Shown here: positions 52,747 to 60,643 of the stretch, in pieces | Layout of the letters: every line of letters starts with the position of its first letter | Position numbering within the stretch: the stretch's first letter is position 1 | Source of the DNA: Sphingomonas folli | GTDB taxonomy: Bacteria; Pseudomonadota; Alphaproteobacteria; Sphingomonadales; Sphingomonadaceae | Length of the DNA: 64,000 nt | Direction of reading: 5' to 3' | Assembly (NCBI RefSeq): GCF_019429525.1 | Contig: NZ_JAHXZL010000009.1 | Coordinates: 124,001-188,000 of the forward strand | Program-made: the position numbers and the translations under genes | Notes under the pieces: generated by a model | Databases searched by the model: none | What the model was told of the DNA's origin: nothing | Seen by the model: only the letters and a program-made list of their open reading frames with translations

Positions 52747-53073
52747 ATGCTCGACGTCCCCGCGCTGTACGCGCGCGTGATCCACTGGATCGGCGACGGC
52801 ACCGGCACCACCGACACGGTGCTGCACATCCACGCGGGTATGGCGGTGCTGATCCTGGCGCGGCTGGTCACGCGGCGCTCGCTCGGCACCTTCGTGCCGC
52901 TGTCGGTGGTCGCGCTCGCCGAACTGGGCAACGAGGTGCTCGACCGGCTCCACTATCACTCGTGGCGCTGGTGGGACACGATCCCCGACGTGATCAACAC
53001 CCTGTTCTGGCCGACGGTGATCTGCGCCGCGGTGCGCTGGCGCCCGATGCACCGGCGCGACCAGCGGCGGTGA
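52747..53073 (+). CDS. Small membrane protein, unknown function
   Basis: A 108-residue protein with three hydrophobic helices: about 28-48 (LHIHAGMAVLILARLV), 52-70 (FVPLSVVALAELGNE) and 82-98 (INTLFWPTVICAAVRW). The motif NEVLDRLHYHSWRWWDTIPD between helices 2 and 3 is reminiscent of VanZ-like or phosphatase-associated membrane proteins, but no family can be named with confidence. It starts 25 bases after the PMM-like gene and could be the last gene of that unit. A GTG one codon upstream is possible. Confidence 0.7.
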   Translation: MLDVPALYARVIHWIGDGTGTTDTVLHIHAGMAVLILARLVTRRSLGTFVPLSVVALAELGNEVLDRLHYHSWRWWDTIPDVINTLFWPTVICAAVRWRPMHRRDQRR

Positions 53074-53130
53074 GCTGGGAGAGGGGAGTCTTCCTGCCCG
53101 CTCGTCGCCCTCGCCGTCTGAATGGCGCGA

Positions 53131-53202
53131 CTTGGTCCGGGATCCACTCTTCCGCGGGAGCGGACAGCGCGGCGTGTGCGGGTCGGTGGATCCCGGAGCA
53201 AG
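53131..53202. repeat. Palindromic intergenic repeat (GGATCCAC arms)
   Basis: Arms 53131-53147 and 53186-53202 are 17-base inverted copies with one mismatch (CTTGGTCCGGGATCCAC on the left). They enclose 38 bases and are followed by TCCGCGATGACGG. The 15-base GCTGGGAGAGGGGAG shared with the 16.1 kb hairpin lies just upstream at about 53082. It occupies the gap between the convergent small membrane protein and inositol-monophosphatase-family genes. Confidence 0.65.
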
Positions 53203-53257
53203 TCCGCGATGACGGAGGTTCGTGCGCGGCGATATGCGCGCCCTCGCCCGACCGCCG

Positions 53258-54052
53258 CTACCCGATCACCGCGCGCGCGCGGCCGGCGAGGTGCCGCACG
53301 GCCGCGGCGTGAATGCCCGGCGCGGTGACCAGGACACCATAGGCGCGCGGGTCGGGCTTGTTGAACAGGATCGGCGCGCCGAGCGCGTCGCTCACCGAGG
53401 CGCCGGCCTCGCTCGCCACCAGCACCGCCGCGGCGATGTCCCATTCATTGCCCCAGCGCAGCGTCGCGACGAGGTCCGCGCGGTCGCTCGCCACCATCGC
53501 GATCCGCAGCGCGATCGAGTTGGGCTTCTCCACCGCGACCAGCGTGCGATCCGTCTTGGGCAGCGCGTCCACCGGCACGCGCGCGCCCTCGAAGTCGCGC
53601 CGATCGCCCGCCGCCAGATCGAAGCCTCTGCCGTCCTCGCGCACCAGGGTGGCGCCGGCGCCGTCGCGCGCGCGCCACACCTCGCCGCGCGCGGGCGCGT
53701 CGAGCACGCCGATCACCGGCCGCCCGTGCTCCACCAGCGCGATCGAGACGCACCAGCCGGCGCGCCCGCGGATATAGTCGCGCGTGCCGTCGATCGGGTC
53801 GACCACCCAGACCCGCTCGCGCGCGAGGCGATCGGGCCGGTCGGCGGTCTCCTCGGAGAGCCAGCCCGCCTCGGGCAGCAGCGCCCCCAGCCGCGCGTGC
53901 AGCATGCGGTCGACGTCGAGGTCGACCTCGCACACCGGGCTGCCGGGCGCTTTCTCCCAGCGCGCGAAATCGGTGCGCCAGCGCGCGAAGGCCATCTGCC
54001 CCGCCTCGCGCGCGATCGCCGCGACCGCGTCGGCCAGCGCGGCGTCAGCCAC
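53258..54052 (-). CDS. Inositol monophosphatase family protein (CysQ/histidinol-phosphatase-like)
   Basis: A 264-residue protein starting at a GTG. Metal sites are SEETADRPD, VVDPIDGTRDYIRG (motif A; DPIDGT), and GNEWDIAAAVLVASEAG (motif B, where WD is conserved). The family covers inositol-1-phosphatase, CysQ 3'-phosphoadenosine phosphatase and HisN; the RDYIRG version favours CysQ or a general sugar phosphatase, but this is a weak indication. It overlaps the PmbA gene by 8 bases, so the two are cotranscribed. Confidence 0.85.
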   Translation of the reverse strand: MADAALADAVAAIAREAGQMAFARWRTDFARWEKAPGSPVCEVDLDVDRMLHARLGALLPEAGWLSEETADRPDRLARERVWVVDPIDGTRDYIRGRAGWCVSIALVEHGRPVIGVLDAPARGEVWRARDGAGATLVREDGRGFDLAAGDRRDFEGARVPVDALPKTDRTLVAVEKPNSIALRIAMVASDRADLVATLRWGNEWDIAAAVLVASEAGASVSDALGAPILFNKPDPRAYGVLVTAPGIHAAAVRHLAGRARAVIG

Positions 54053-55403
54053 CCGCCACCGTCATGCCCTCGACCCGCAGCGTCGGCACGTTGACGCCGT
54101 GGCGGAAGACGAGATCGTTGGCCGGCGTCAGCGCGCGGAACATGTCCCTGAGGTTGCCGGCGATCGTGAACTCGGTGAGCGGCCGGCCGAGCGCGCCGCG
54201 CTCGATCAGGAAGCCCGCCGCGCCGCGGCTATAGTCGCCGGTGACCGGGTTGACGCCCTGGCCGATCAGCTCGGTGACGTAGATCCCCTCGACGATGTCC
54301 TCGATCAGCGTCTCCACCGGCACGTGCCCCGCCTCCATGTAGAGGTTGCTGGTCGTCACCCCGGGCGCACCGGCGATGCCGCGCGCGGCATGGCCGGTCG
54401 GCTCGAGCCCGAGCTGGCGCGCCGAGGCGCTGTCGAGCAGCCAGGTCTCGAGCATCCCGTCGCTGACGATCGCCACGGGCGAGACCGGCAGTCCCTCGCC
54501 GTCGAACGGGCGCGAGCGCAGGCCGTGCGGGCGGTGGGGGTCGTCGATCACGGTGATGCCGGGGGCGAAGACCGCGCTGCCCAGCGAGTCGAGCAGGAAG
54601 CTGGTGCGCCGCGTGACCGCGCTGCCCGAGATGGCGCCGCTCAGATGGCCCAGTAGGCTGGCGCCGACGCGCGGGTCGAACACCACCGGCATCGCCCCGC
54701 TGGGCGCGCGACCCGCGCCGACGCGCGCCGCGGCGCGCTCGCCCGCCAGCGCGCCGATCGCCTCTGGCGAGTCGAGGTGCGCGCGGTGGCGCGTCGCGTG
54801 GAAGCCGTGGTCGCGCTGCATCGCGCCGCCGCCAGCCCCCCCGCCGCCCGCGATCACGCTGGCGGAGAGCGTGTGGCTGGTCGCCTCATAGGCGCCGGCG
54901 AAGCCGTGGCTGGTGGCAAGGGCCCAGACGCTGCGCCCCCAGGCCGCGCCCGCGCCCTCGCTGTTGGTGACCCCTGCCACCGCGCGCGCCGCCGCCTCGG
55001 CGCGCGCGGCGGCGTCGCGCAGCGCCTCGGGATCGGGCTCGTCGCGGTCGGCGAGGTCGAGCAGCGGCGCGGCCCCGTGCAGCAGCCGCGACTCGGGCGC
55101 GAGCCCGGCCCAGCGATCCTCCGGCGCCTCACGGGCCATCGCCACCGCGCGATCGACCAGCACGCCGACCGACTCGGCCGACAGGTCGGAGGTGGAGACG
55201 CTCGCCGAGCGCTGGCCGACGAAGACCCGCAGCCCCAGGTCGGCACCCTCGGAGCGGCCGACGTCCTCGAGCGCGCCGAGCCGCACCGACACCTCGCTCG
55301 AGGCGTTGGCGGCGTACACCGCGTCGGCGGCGTCGGCGCCCGCGGCGCGGGCGCGGCGGACGATGTCGGTGGCGCGTTCCTGCGCCTGGTCGGGGGTGAG
55401 CAT
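54045..55403 (-). CDS. PmbA/TldD family metalloprotease component
   Basis: A 452-residue protein with the TldD/PmbA layout: an N-terminal beta-alpha domain (SSEVSVRLGALEDVGRSEG region) and a C-terminal domain with NLYMEAG, GVNPVTGDYSRGAAGFLIERG and TEFTIAGNLRDMF, read in pieces. It lacks the HExxxH zinc motif expected in TldD, so it matches the PmbA (TldE) partner. TldD/TldE cleave microcin and CcdA-type peptides and leaderless substrates. A tldD gene is not in the window. Confidence 0.9.
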   Translation of the reverse strand: MLTPDQAQERATDIVRRARAAGADAADAVYAANASSEVSVRLGALEDVGRSEGADLGLRVFVGQRSASVSTSDLSAESVGVLVDRAVAMAREAPEDRWAGLAPESRLLHGAAPLLDLADRDEPDPEALRDAAARAEAAARAVAGVTNSEGAGAAWGRSVWALATSHGFAGAYEATSHTLSASVIAGGGGAGGGAMQRDHGFHATRHRAHLDSPEAIGALAGERAAARVGAGRAPSGAMPVVFDPRVGASLLGHLSGAISGSAVTRRTSFLLDSLGSAVFAPGITVIDDPHRPHGLRSRPFDGEGLPVSPVAIVSDGMLETWLLDSASARQLGLEPTGHAARGIAGAPGVTTSNLYMEAGHVPVETLIEDIVEGIYVTELIGQGVNPVTGDYSRGAAGFLIERGALGRPLTEFTIAGNLRDMFRALTPANDLVFRHGVNVPTLRVEGMTVAGG

Positions 55404-55651
55404 CGGGTCGCTGTAGGCCTGCGGTCGGGTCAGTGGCTAGCCCGAGGGCAACGCGCCGCGCCGCGGAATGGATGCGGGGAAGGGGTGTCGAGGCACCGGG
55501 CCGCGGCCGATCGCGTGCTCACCCCGGCGATCGTCCCGCCTCGGGCCAGCGCGTCGTTTACCATCTATTAACGTTTCGTTCAGGCGCCGGAACGTTCTCC
55601 TGCCCGTGCGCATTCGCGCTATCTGTCCATTTTGGTACGAGAGGTAAGTAG

Positions 55652-55963
55652 ATGCGTTCGAACCTTCCCCGCTACACGGCCCTGACGCTGATCGCGGTCG
55701 GCGCCGTCGGGCTCGGCGGCTGCGCCTCCAAGGGCTTCGTCCGTGACCAGATCGCCACCGTGAACCAGCGCATCGACGGCCTCGACGGCCGCCTGCGCAC
55801 GGTCGAGGGCACCTCGGGTCAGGCGCTCACCCAGGCGCAGGCCGCCGCCGCCCAGGCGCAGCAGAACAGCCAGCGCATCGATCAGCTCGGCGGTCGCGTC
55901 GATTCGGCCGAGCAGCAGATGCAGCAGATGCAGCAGCAGCGCGCGCGTCGTCCGCGCGGCTGA
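55652..55963 (+). CDS. Small coiled-coil lipoprotein (Lpp-like)
   Basis: A 103-residue lipoprotein with lipobox LGGC (Cys24) followed by ASKGFVRDQIATVNQRID, then a helical stretch with heptad-like spacing (IDGLDGRLRTVEG, AAAAQAQQNSQRIDQLGGR) ending in glutamine-rich MQQMQQQ and a basic tail RARRPRG. It has the look of murein-associated or OmpA-less coiled-coil lipoproteins such as Lpp. A GAGAGG ribosome site is at about 55639. The A/T-rich upstream region holds a CtrA-like TTAA-N7-TTCA site at 55568-55582. The L,D-transpeptidase next door could use it as a substrate; this is inference. Confidence 0.78.
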   Translation: MRSNLPRYTALTLIAVGAVGLGGCASKGFVRDQIATVNQRIDGLDGRLRTVEGTSGQALTQAQAAAAQAQQNSQRIDQLGGRVDSAEQQMQQMQQQRARRPRG

Positions 55964-55977
55964 GCCACGTCGAATCG

Positions 55978-56874
55978 ATGCGCGCGCGTCGCGGGACGGC
56001 ACTGCCCGACATGATCGACACGGTCGGGCGACCGTCCCGCGGCGCGGGGCGCCTTCTCGTCGCGGCGGCGATCGCGCTGGCGATGCCCGCGGTCGCGCTC
56101 GGCGCGCCGCCGGCGTCGTCCCCGCGCGAGCCCGCGCTGGCCGCCAAGGCCGGCACCAGCAAGGCCAGCACCAGCAAGGCGGGCGCGGGCAGGGCCGCCG
56201 CCGCGAAGGCCGCGGCGAAGAAGACCGCGCGCAAGGCCGGCAAGGCGGCCAAGCCTACCGCGCCGCCGCCCGAGCCCGTGCCCGAGATGCCGCGCTCCGA
56301 GGCGGCGGAGCGCCTCATCGCCTGGGTCGCCGCGGCGCACGACAATGGCAGATTGCCCTATGCGGTGATCGATAAGCCCGCCGCGACGCTCTATCTCTTC
56401 GCCGCGAACGGCGACTATCTCGGCGAGACGCCGGTGCTGCTCGGCGTGGGCATCGGCGACGATTCGACGCCCGGGATCGGTGCCAAGAACCTCGACGACA
56501 TCGGACCGGCCGAGCGCACCACGCCCGCGGGCCGCTTCGTCGCCAAGTTCGGCCGCGCCTTCGGGCGCCAGCGCGTGCTGTGGGTCGACTATGCCAATGC
56601 GGTGGCGATGCACGTCGTCACCAGCCTCCACAAGAACGAGCATCGCGTCGAGCGGCTGCTGTCGCCCTCGCCCGAGGACAATCGCATCTCGTTCGGCTGC
56701 ATCAACGTCGGCGCGCGCTTCTACAACGGCAAGCTGCGCCCGCAGTTCGAGAAGCGCGGCGGCGTGGTCTATATCACCCCCGACGTGAAGCCGCTCGACG
56801 AGGTGTTCCCGCGCGTGCGGCTGCTCCCCTATCTCGCGGCCGCCGACACCGCGGGCCCGGGCGCCGCGCGGTGA
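55978..56874 (+). CDS. L,D-transpeptidase (YkuD domain)
   Basis: A 298-residue protein; starts at 55978 or 56011 are equally plausible. A signal peptide lies about residues 24-42 and a Lys/Ala-rich linker (about 55-90) follows. The catalytic YkuD domain runs from about 120 to 285: LPYAVIDKPAATLYLF, TPAGRFVAKFG, AMHVVTS and ISFGCINV with catalytic Cys241. It forms 3-3 cross-links or attaches lipoproteins to peptidoglycan. It lies 14 bases after a coiled-coil lipoprotein gene and overlaps a Rap1a/Tai-like gene by four bases, so the three may form an envelope unit. Confidence 0.88.
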   Translation: MRARRGTALPDMIDTVGRPSRGAGRLLVAAAIALAMPAVALGAPPASSPREPALAAKAGTSKASTSKAGAGRAAAAKAAAKKTARKAGKAAKPTAPPPEPVPEMPRSEAAERLIAWVAAAHDNGRLPYAVIDKPAATLYLFAANGDYLGETPVLLGVGIGDDSTPGIGAKNLDDIGPAERTTPAGRFVAKFGRAFGRQRVLWVDYANAVAMHVVTSLHKNEHRVERLLSPSPEDNRISFGCINVGARFYNGKLRPQFEKRGGVVYITPDVKPLDEVFPRVRLLPYLAAADTAGPGAAR

Positions 56875-57245
56875 GCGCGCTGCTGCTCGCCGCCCTGCTG
56901 GCCGCCGCGGACCGGCCGGTGGTGGTCAGCTCGCTGACGACGCCGCAGCTGATCGAGCTGTGCCAGGGGAAGGACGACGATCCGACCGCCGATTTCTGCA
57001 CCGGCTATATGCTCGCCGCCTTCGACGCACTGTCGAGCGCGCGCCAGATCTGCCCCTCGCCGGAGAAAGCCTCCAACCTCGCGGTCACCGCGGCGGCACG
57101 GAAGTATCTGCGCAAAAAAGGGAAGAAATCGAGCGCGGCACCCGCCTTCGTCGTGCGCCAGGGCCTCAAGGACGCGTTCCCGTGCAAGGCCGAGCCGAAG
57201 CCCAGGCCCAAGGCCACCGCGAAGCCGACGCGCAGGCGACGGTGA
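56871..57245 (+). CDS. Rap1a/Tai-like secreted protein
   Basis: A 124-residue protein begins at a GTG overlapping the L,D-transpeptidase stop. A short hydrophobic leader (about 1-14) is followed by a domain of the Rap1a/Tai type: TPQLIELCQGKD, DFCTGYMLAAFDALSS, QICPSPEKAS and a helix ending FVVRQGLKDAFPC, with four cysteines that can pair. A basic proline-rich tail (KPRPKATAKPTRRRR) is extra. Rap1a and Tai are periplasmic immunity proteins against type VI amidases. Here its partner is a transpeptidase, so I name the fold only and infer a periplasmic inhibitor or chaperone-like role. Confidence 0.75.
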   Translation: MSALLLAALLAAADRPVVVSSLTTPQLIELCQGKDDDPTADFCTGYMLAAFDALSSARQICPSPEKASNLAVTAAARKYLRKKGKKSSAAPAFVVRQGLKDAFPCKAEPKPRPKATAKPTRRRR

Positions 57246-57269
57246 CGACCGCCGCCGGCGCGGCCCGGT

Positions 57270-57653
57270 TCAGCGCCGCTCGTCCTCGACGGGTACGTCG
57301 GCGCGACGATCCGCCGGCGCGTCGCGGTCGCGCAGCCGCTCGCCCGCGTCGCTGAGCGCGGCGCCGGCGTGATCGCGCGCGCGATCGGCGTGGCGGCGCA
57401 CCTCGTCCTCGAGCCGGCGCGAGGCGCCGTCGATGCGGTCGGCGGCACGATCGAGCGAGTGCGCGGCGACACCGTCGACCTGGTTGGCCATCGTGTCGGT
57501 GAGCGAGTCGACGCTGGCGGCGACATTGTCCGCGGCCTCTCCGATCTCGCCCGCGATGGCGTTGCCGGTACGGTCGGCGTGCTCCTCGACTCGGTCGCCG
57601 CACCCGGCCAGGGCGAGCGCGGCGAGGGGGGCGATCAGGGCGAATCTCGTCAT
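57270..57653 (-). CDS. Putative lipoprotein with amphipathic helical repeats
   Basis: A 127-residue lipoprotein with lipobox ALAGC (Cys18). The mature part is an Asp/Arg/Ala-rich sequence with degenerate 11-residue-type repeats (EHADRTGNAIAGE, SLDRAADRIDGASRRLEDE, HADRARDHAGAALSD) suggesting a long amphipathic helix, similar to stress-related LEA-like proteins. No family is recognised for certain. It is convergent with the Rap1a-like gene, 24 bases apart. Confidence 0.7.
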   Translation of the reverse strand: MTRFALIAPLAALALAGCGDRVEEHADRTGNAIAGEIGEAADNVAASVDSLTDTMANQVDGVAAHSLDRAADRIDGASRRLEDEVRRHADRARDHAGAALSDAGERLRDRDAPADRRADVPVEDERR

Positions 57654-57821
57654 CGGGTGCGGTCTCCTCTCAGCTGGCAGAATGATTCGAGTCCGCGTTG
57701 GTTGCGGTGGCTTGGTGCCGGACTGTCCCTGGTCAGGTGAGGGTGAGCGTCACGGCGAACCTGGGCGTACGGAGACGGTCTACGTCTCGCTCTAGAGGCT
57801 GATCCAGCTGGTGCCAGCGGG

Positions 57822-57845
57822 GTGCTCCCGTGTTCGCCGGAGCAC
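57822..57845. repeat. Dispersed hairpin repeat, copy 2
   Basis: Inverted copy of the hairpin at 12306-12329: 7-base arms GTGCTCC/GGAGCAC with a 10-base loop, 22 of 24 bases identical when reversed. It lies 24 bases after the crtB stop on the minus strand, where it could act as a 3' end. Confidence 0.6.
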
Positions 57846-57869
57846 GGATCGAGGGAAATGGATCAGACC

Positions 57870-58805
57870 CTAGCGCGGGCGAGTCCACAGCCGCGGGTCG
57901 CGCGGAATGTCGGCGATCCGCCGCCGCCGTGCCGCCTGCCAGGCCGCGCGCGCGATCCACGCCAGCTTCTCGGGCTTGCTGGTGGTGACTCGATGGTCCC
58001 AGGCGTGCGCGCCGCGCGCCGCCACGCGCCGCGCGATGTCGCCGTAGATCCCCGCCGCCGCCAGCACCGCCCAGGCCGAGCGATACGACAGCGCCTTGGT
58101 GCCGACGCGCGCGCTCGCCTCGTGCAGCTCGGCGCGCGCCGCCAGCCGCCGTGCCAGCACCACCAGCCGGTCGCGGAACGGCGGCTTCATGTGCTGGCCG
58201 GGCGGCACGTCCATCTCGGCGAGCCACTCGTCGGGGAGGTAGCAGCGCGCGACGCGGTCGTCCTCCTCGATGTCGCGCGCGATATTGGCGAGCTGGAAGG
58301 CGAGGCCGAGGTCGCAGGCGCGGTCGAGCGTCGCCTCGTCCTCGGGCGGCACCCCCATCACCACCGCCATCATGCAGCCGACCGCGCCCGCGACATGGTA
58401 GCAATAGCGGTACAGATCGGCCTCGGAGCGGGGGCGCCAGTCGTCGGCGTCGAGCTGGAAGCCGTCGATCAGGTCGGCGACGAAGCGGTGCGGCAGCCGT
58501 GTCTCGCGCGCGACCAGGCCGAGCGCGTCGAAGGCGGGGTCGCCGGTCGGCGCTCCGGCGAGCGCGGCGGCACTCAGCCGGCGCACCTCCGCCACCCGCG
58601 CGGGGGCGTCGGCGACCGCGCGCCGGTCGTGGCCATGGTCCTGGCCGTCGACCAGGTCGTCGCAGCGGCGGCACCAGGCATAGAGCAGCCAGGCACGCTC
58701 GCGCACCTCGGGGGCGAACAGCTGCGACGCCGCGGCGAAGCTCTTCGAGCCGCGCGCGATCGAGTCGCGCGCCGTCGCCACCAGCGCGGCGCGCGAGCCG
58801 GTCAC
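57870..58805 (-). CDS. crtB: Phytoene synthase
   Basis: A 311-residue protein starts at the GTG at 58805, ten bases after the LOG stop; the longer frame runs into LOG. The two aspartate-rich motifs are DDLVD (49-53) and NIARDIEED (174-182), with RYCYHVAGAVG between them, as in squalene/phytoene synthases. It condenses two geranylgeranyl diphosphates to phytoene, the first carotenoid step. The rest of the set, crtI and crtY, lies 1.8 kb away on the same strand. Confidence 0.94.
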   Translation of the reverse strand: MTGSRAALVATARDSIARGSKSFAAASQLFAPEVRERAWLLYAWCRRCDDLVDGQDHGHDRRAVADAPARVAEVRRLSAAALAGAPTGDPAFDALGLVARETRLPHRFVADLIDGFQLDADDWRPRSEADLYRYCYHVAGAVGCMMAVVMGVPPEDEATLDRACDLGLAFQLANIARDIEEDDRVARCYLPDEWLAEMDVPPGQHMKPPFRDRLVVLARRLAARAELHEASARVGTKALSYRSAWAVLAAAGIYGDIARRVAARGAHAWDHRVTTSKPEKLAWIARAAWQAARRRRIADIPRDPRLWTRPR

Positions 58806-58815
58806 GCGCTGGCGC

Positions 58816-59397
58816 TCACAGGTCGCCGGCGGCCATGCGGACGATCGGCTGGGTCGGCGCGTGCGCCGCCATCGAGTCGAGCAGCTGCTCCAGCGTCTCA
58901 CCCACGATCAGCAGCGCGCGGTGCTGCGCGCGCAGGAAGCCGACCTCTCCCATCTTCGCCCAGAAGGCGACCAGCTCGTCGTAATAGCCGCGCGCGTTGA
59001 GCAGCCCGACCGGGTCGGCGTGGTAGCCGAGCTGCGCCCAGCTCAGCGCCTCCCACAATTCGTCCATCGTCCCGGTGCCGCCGGGCAGGGTGACGAAGCC
59101 GTCGGCGAGGTCGGTGAAGAGCTGCTTGCGCTGGTGCATGCCGGGCACGACGTGGAGCTGGGTGAGGCCGCGATGCGCCACCTCGGCGTCGACCAGCGCC
59201 TGCGGGATCACGCCGATCACCTCGCCGCCCGCGGCCAGCGCCGAGTCGGCGATCGCGCCCATCAGCCCGAGCCGCCCGCCGCCGTAGACCACGCCGATGC
59301 CGCGCTCGGCGAGCGTGCGGCCGACCTCGCGCGCGAGCTCGAGGTAGAAGGGGTCGGCGGGGGTGGCGGAGCCGCAGTAGATGGCGAGGCGCTTCAT
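58816..59397 (-). CDS. LOG family protein (cytokinin riboside 5'-monophosphate phosphoribohydrolase)
   Basis: A 193-residue protein starts at the ATG at 59397. YGGGRLGLMGAIADSALAAGG, split as YGGGRLGLMG (42-51), and LPGGTGTMDELWEALSW hold the family PGGxGTxxE motif and catalytic Arg/Glu. LOG enzymes release free bases from nucleoside monophosphates; in plant-associated bacteria this makes cytokinins, elsewhere the role is nucleotide salvage. It is ten bases upstream of crtB and probably cotranscribed with it. Confidence 0.92.
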   Translation of the reverse strand: MKRLAIYCGSATPADPFYLELAREVGRTLAERGIGVVYGGGRLGLMGAIADSALAAGGEVIGVIPQALVDAEVAHRGLTQLHVVPGMHQRKQLFTDLADGFVTLPGGTGTMDELWEALSWAQLGYHADPVGLLNARGYYDELVAFWAKMGEVGFLRAQHRALLIVGETLEQLLDSMAAHAPTQPIVRMAAGDL

Positions 59398-59455
59398 CGC
59401 GCGAGCGCTAGGGGAAGCGCGCCGCGGGGGCAATATCGCGCTGCCGCCGCGCGGC

Positions 59456-59857
59456 TCAGCGACTCGCGTCGGGCACCGCGACGCCGCGGGCGCAGCGGTC
59501 GCCCGCGCGCGCGACGTAGCGCGCCGGCCGGTCCCCCGCCGCGACCGGCACCAGCGTGACCGTGTCCCAGCGCGCGGCGATGCCGGCGGACTCGTAGCGG
59601 ACCACCCAATCGTCGCCGACCCGGTCGGCGCGCACGAGTCGGTGGCGCGGCACGCCCGGGTGACGCACGTCGATCGTGTCGCGCCGCTCGCCCGCGTCGG
59701 CGATACCGTCCGGCGCGAGATAGCGCGCCAGCTCGAGCCGCGCCGCCGCGGGCAGCGCGCGCAGTGTCTCGACCGAGGCGCCGCGCGCGCCGCAATGGGG
59801 CGGGGCGGCGGGGGACGCGGCGGCCAGGAGCGCGGCGAGCGACAGCGGGAGGGTCAT
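59456..59857 (-). CDS. Small secreted protein, unknown function
   Basis: A 133-residue protein starts at the ATG at 59857 with a signal peptide (about 1-18) and a GAGAAG purine stretch upstream. Two cysteines (HCGARG near 22 and GDRCARG near 122) could form a disulfide. The middle is a mixed beta region: DTIDVRHPGVPRHRLVRAD and DDWVVRYESAGIAARWDTVT. I recognise no family. It lies 58 bases upstream of the LOG start on the same strand. Confidence 0.7.
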   Translation of the reverse strand: MTLPLSLAALLAAASPAAPPHCGARGASVETLRALPAAARLELARYLAPDGIADAGERRDTIDVRHPGVPRHRLVRADRVGDDWVVRYESAGIAARWDTVTLVPVAAGDRPARYVARAGDRCARGVAVPDASR

Positions 59858-59965
59858 CGGCTTCTCCTCGCCGCGCAGCCGAGCAGGCGCGGCGGCGCCT
59901 GTCACCCCGGTGTCGCCGGATCGGGGCGATCGGCCTATTCTCGCCGCGACGGGAGGAGCCGCGCC

Positions 59966-60310
59966 ATGAGGGACTGGGAGCATGTCGTCGCGACCGGCAC
60001 CGCGCTGCCCGCGGTGGTGACGGGCACGAGCTACGGCCGGCCGGCGCTGCTCCTGCGCGGCAAGATGATCGCGGCGGCCTCCGCGCCCGATCCCGGCAGC
60101 TTCGTGCTCCGCGTCGCGACGATCGAGAAAGAGGTGCTGATCGAGACCGACCCGGCCACCTTCTGGGAGACCGACCATTATCGCAGCTGGCCCGCCGTCC
60201 TCGTCCGCTACGGCACCGCCGCCGACGAGCGGATCGCGCTGCTGCTCGAGCGCGCCTGGTGGGATCGCGCCTCGGCCACGCAGCGCCGCGCGCGCGGCGA
60301 GCGGCCGTGA
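59966..60310 (+). CDS. MmcQ/YjbR-like protein
   Basis: A 114-residue protein with GGGAGGAG directly ahead of the ATG. MRDWEHVVATGTALPAVVTGTSYGRPALLLRGK and the late YRSWPAVLVRY (read in parts) match the MmcQ/YjbR fold, which resembles frataxin/CyaY and is proposed to bind DNA. The pattern WETDHYRSWPAVLVR is well conserved in the family. The function is unknown. It is a single gene between a divergent secreted protein and convergent crtI. Confidence 0.85.
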   Translation: MRDWEHVVATGTALPAVVTGTSYGRPALLLRGKMIAAASAPDPGSFVLRVATIEKEVLIETDPATFWETDHYRSWPAVLVRYGTAADERIALLLERAWWDRASATQRRARGERP

Positions 60311-60643
60311 GCCGCTGTCCTACGCCGATGGGGGCGCGGTAGGGCGCGGCGATGCGCCCTCCGCCGCCCACCCGCGATCCGCTCGGCGCGATCGCCGCCC
60401 GCGCGCGCCTGCGCCGGCGCGGGCGGCTCGACGTCGCTCCTATCGACTCAACATTCGCAACATTCGCGACCGCCCGCCCGCGCGGGGGGCCCGGGAGTCA
60501 CGAGCCGTCGTCCTGCTCTGCCCCGGGGCTACCGCGTTCGCGGGAGAACGCCAGCGCGACGGGCGGCAGCGGCCCTCTCGCAGAGGTCTCGCCTGCGCGG
60601 GAGCAGCGCGGGCCGACGGCGGCAGGGGCCTGCCAGCGGCGCG
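60311..60643. other. 333-base gap between convergent genes, no gene seen
   Basis: This stretch holds no convincing gene; a 160-codon open frame from 60352 has low-complexity translation and no ribosome site. There is a 9-base tandem repeat CAACATTCG (60449-60466) in a small low-GC patch, a CCTCT/AGAGG hairpin (60574-60586) and other short inverted repeats, consistent with 3'-end structures for the two converging transcripts. Confidence 0.5.

Noticed and set aside
56871..57245. Type VI secretion immunity module
   Set aside because: The Rap1a/Tai-like fold alone is not evidence; no amidase effector, VgrG, PAAR or other type VI genes are present.
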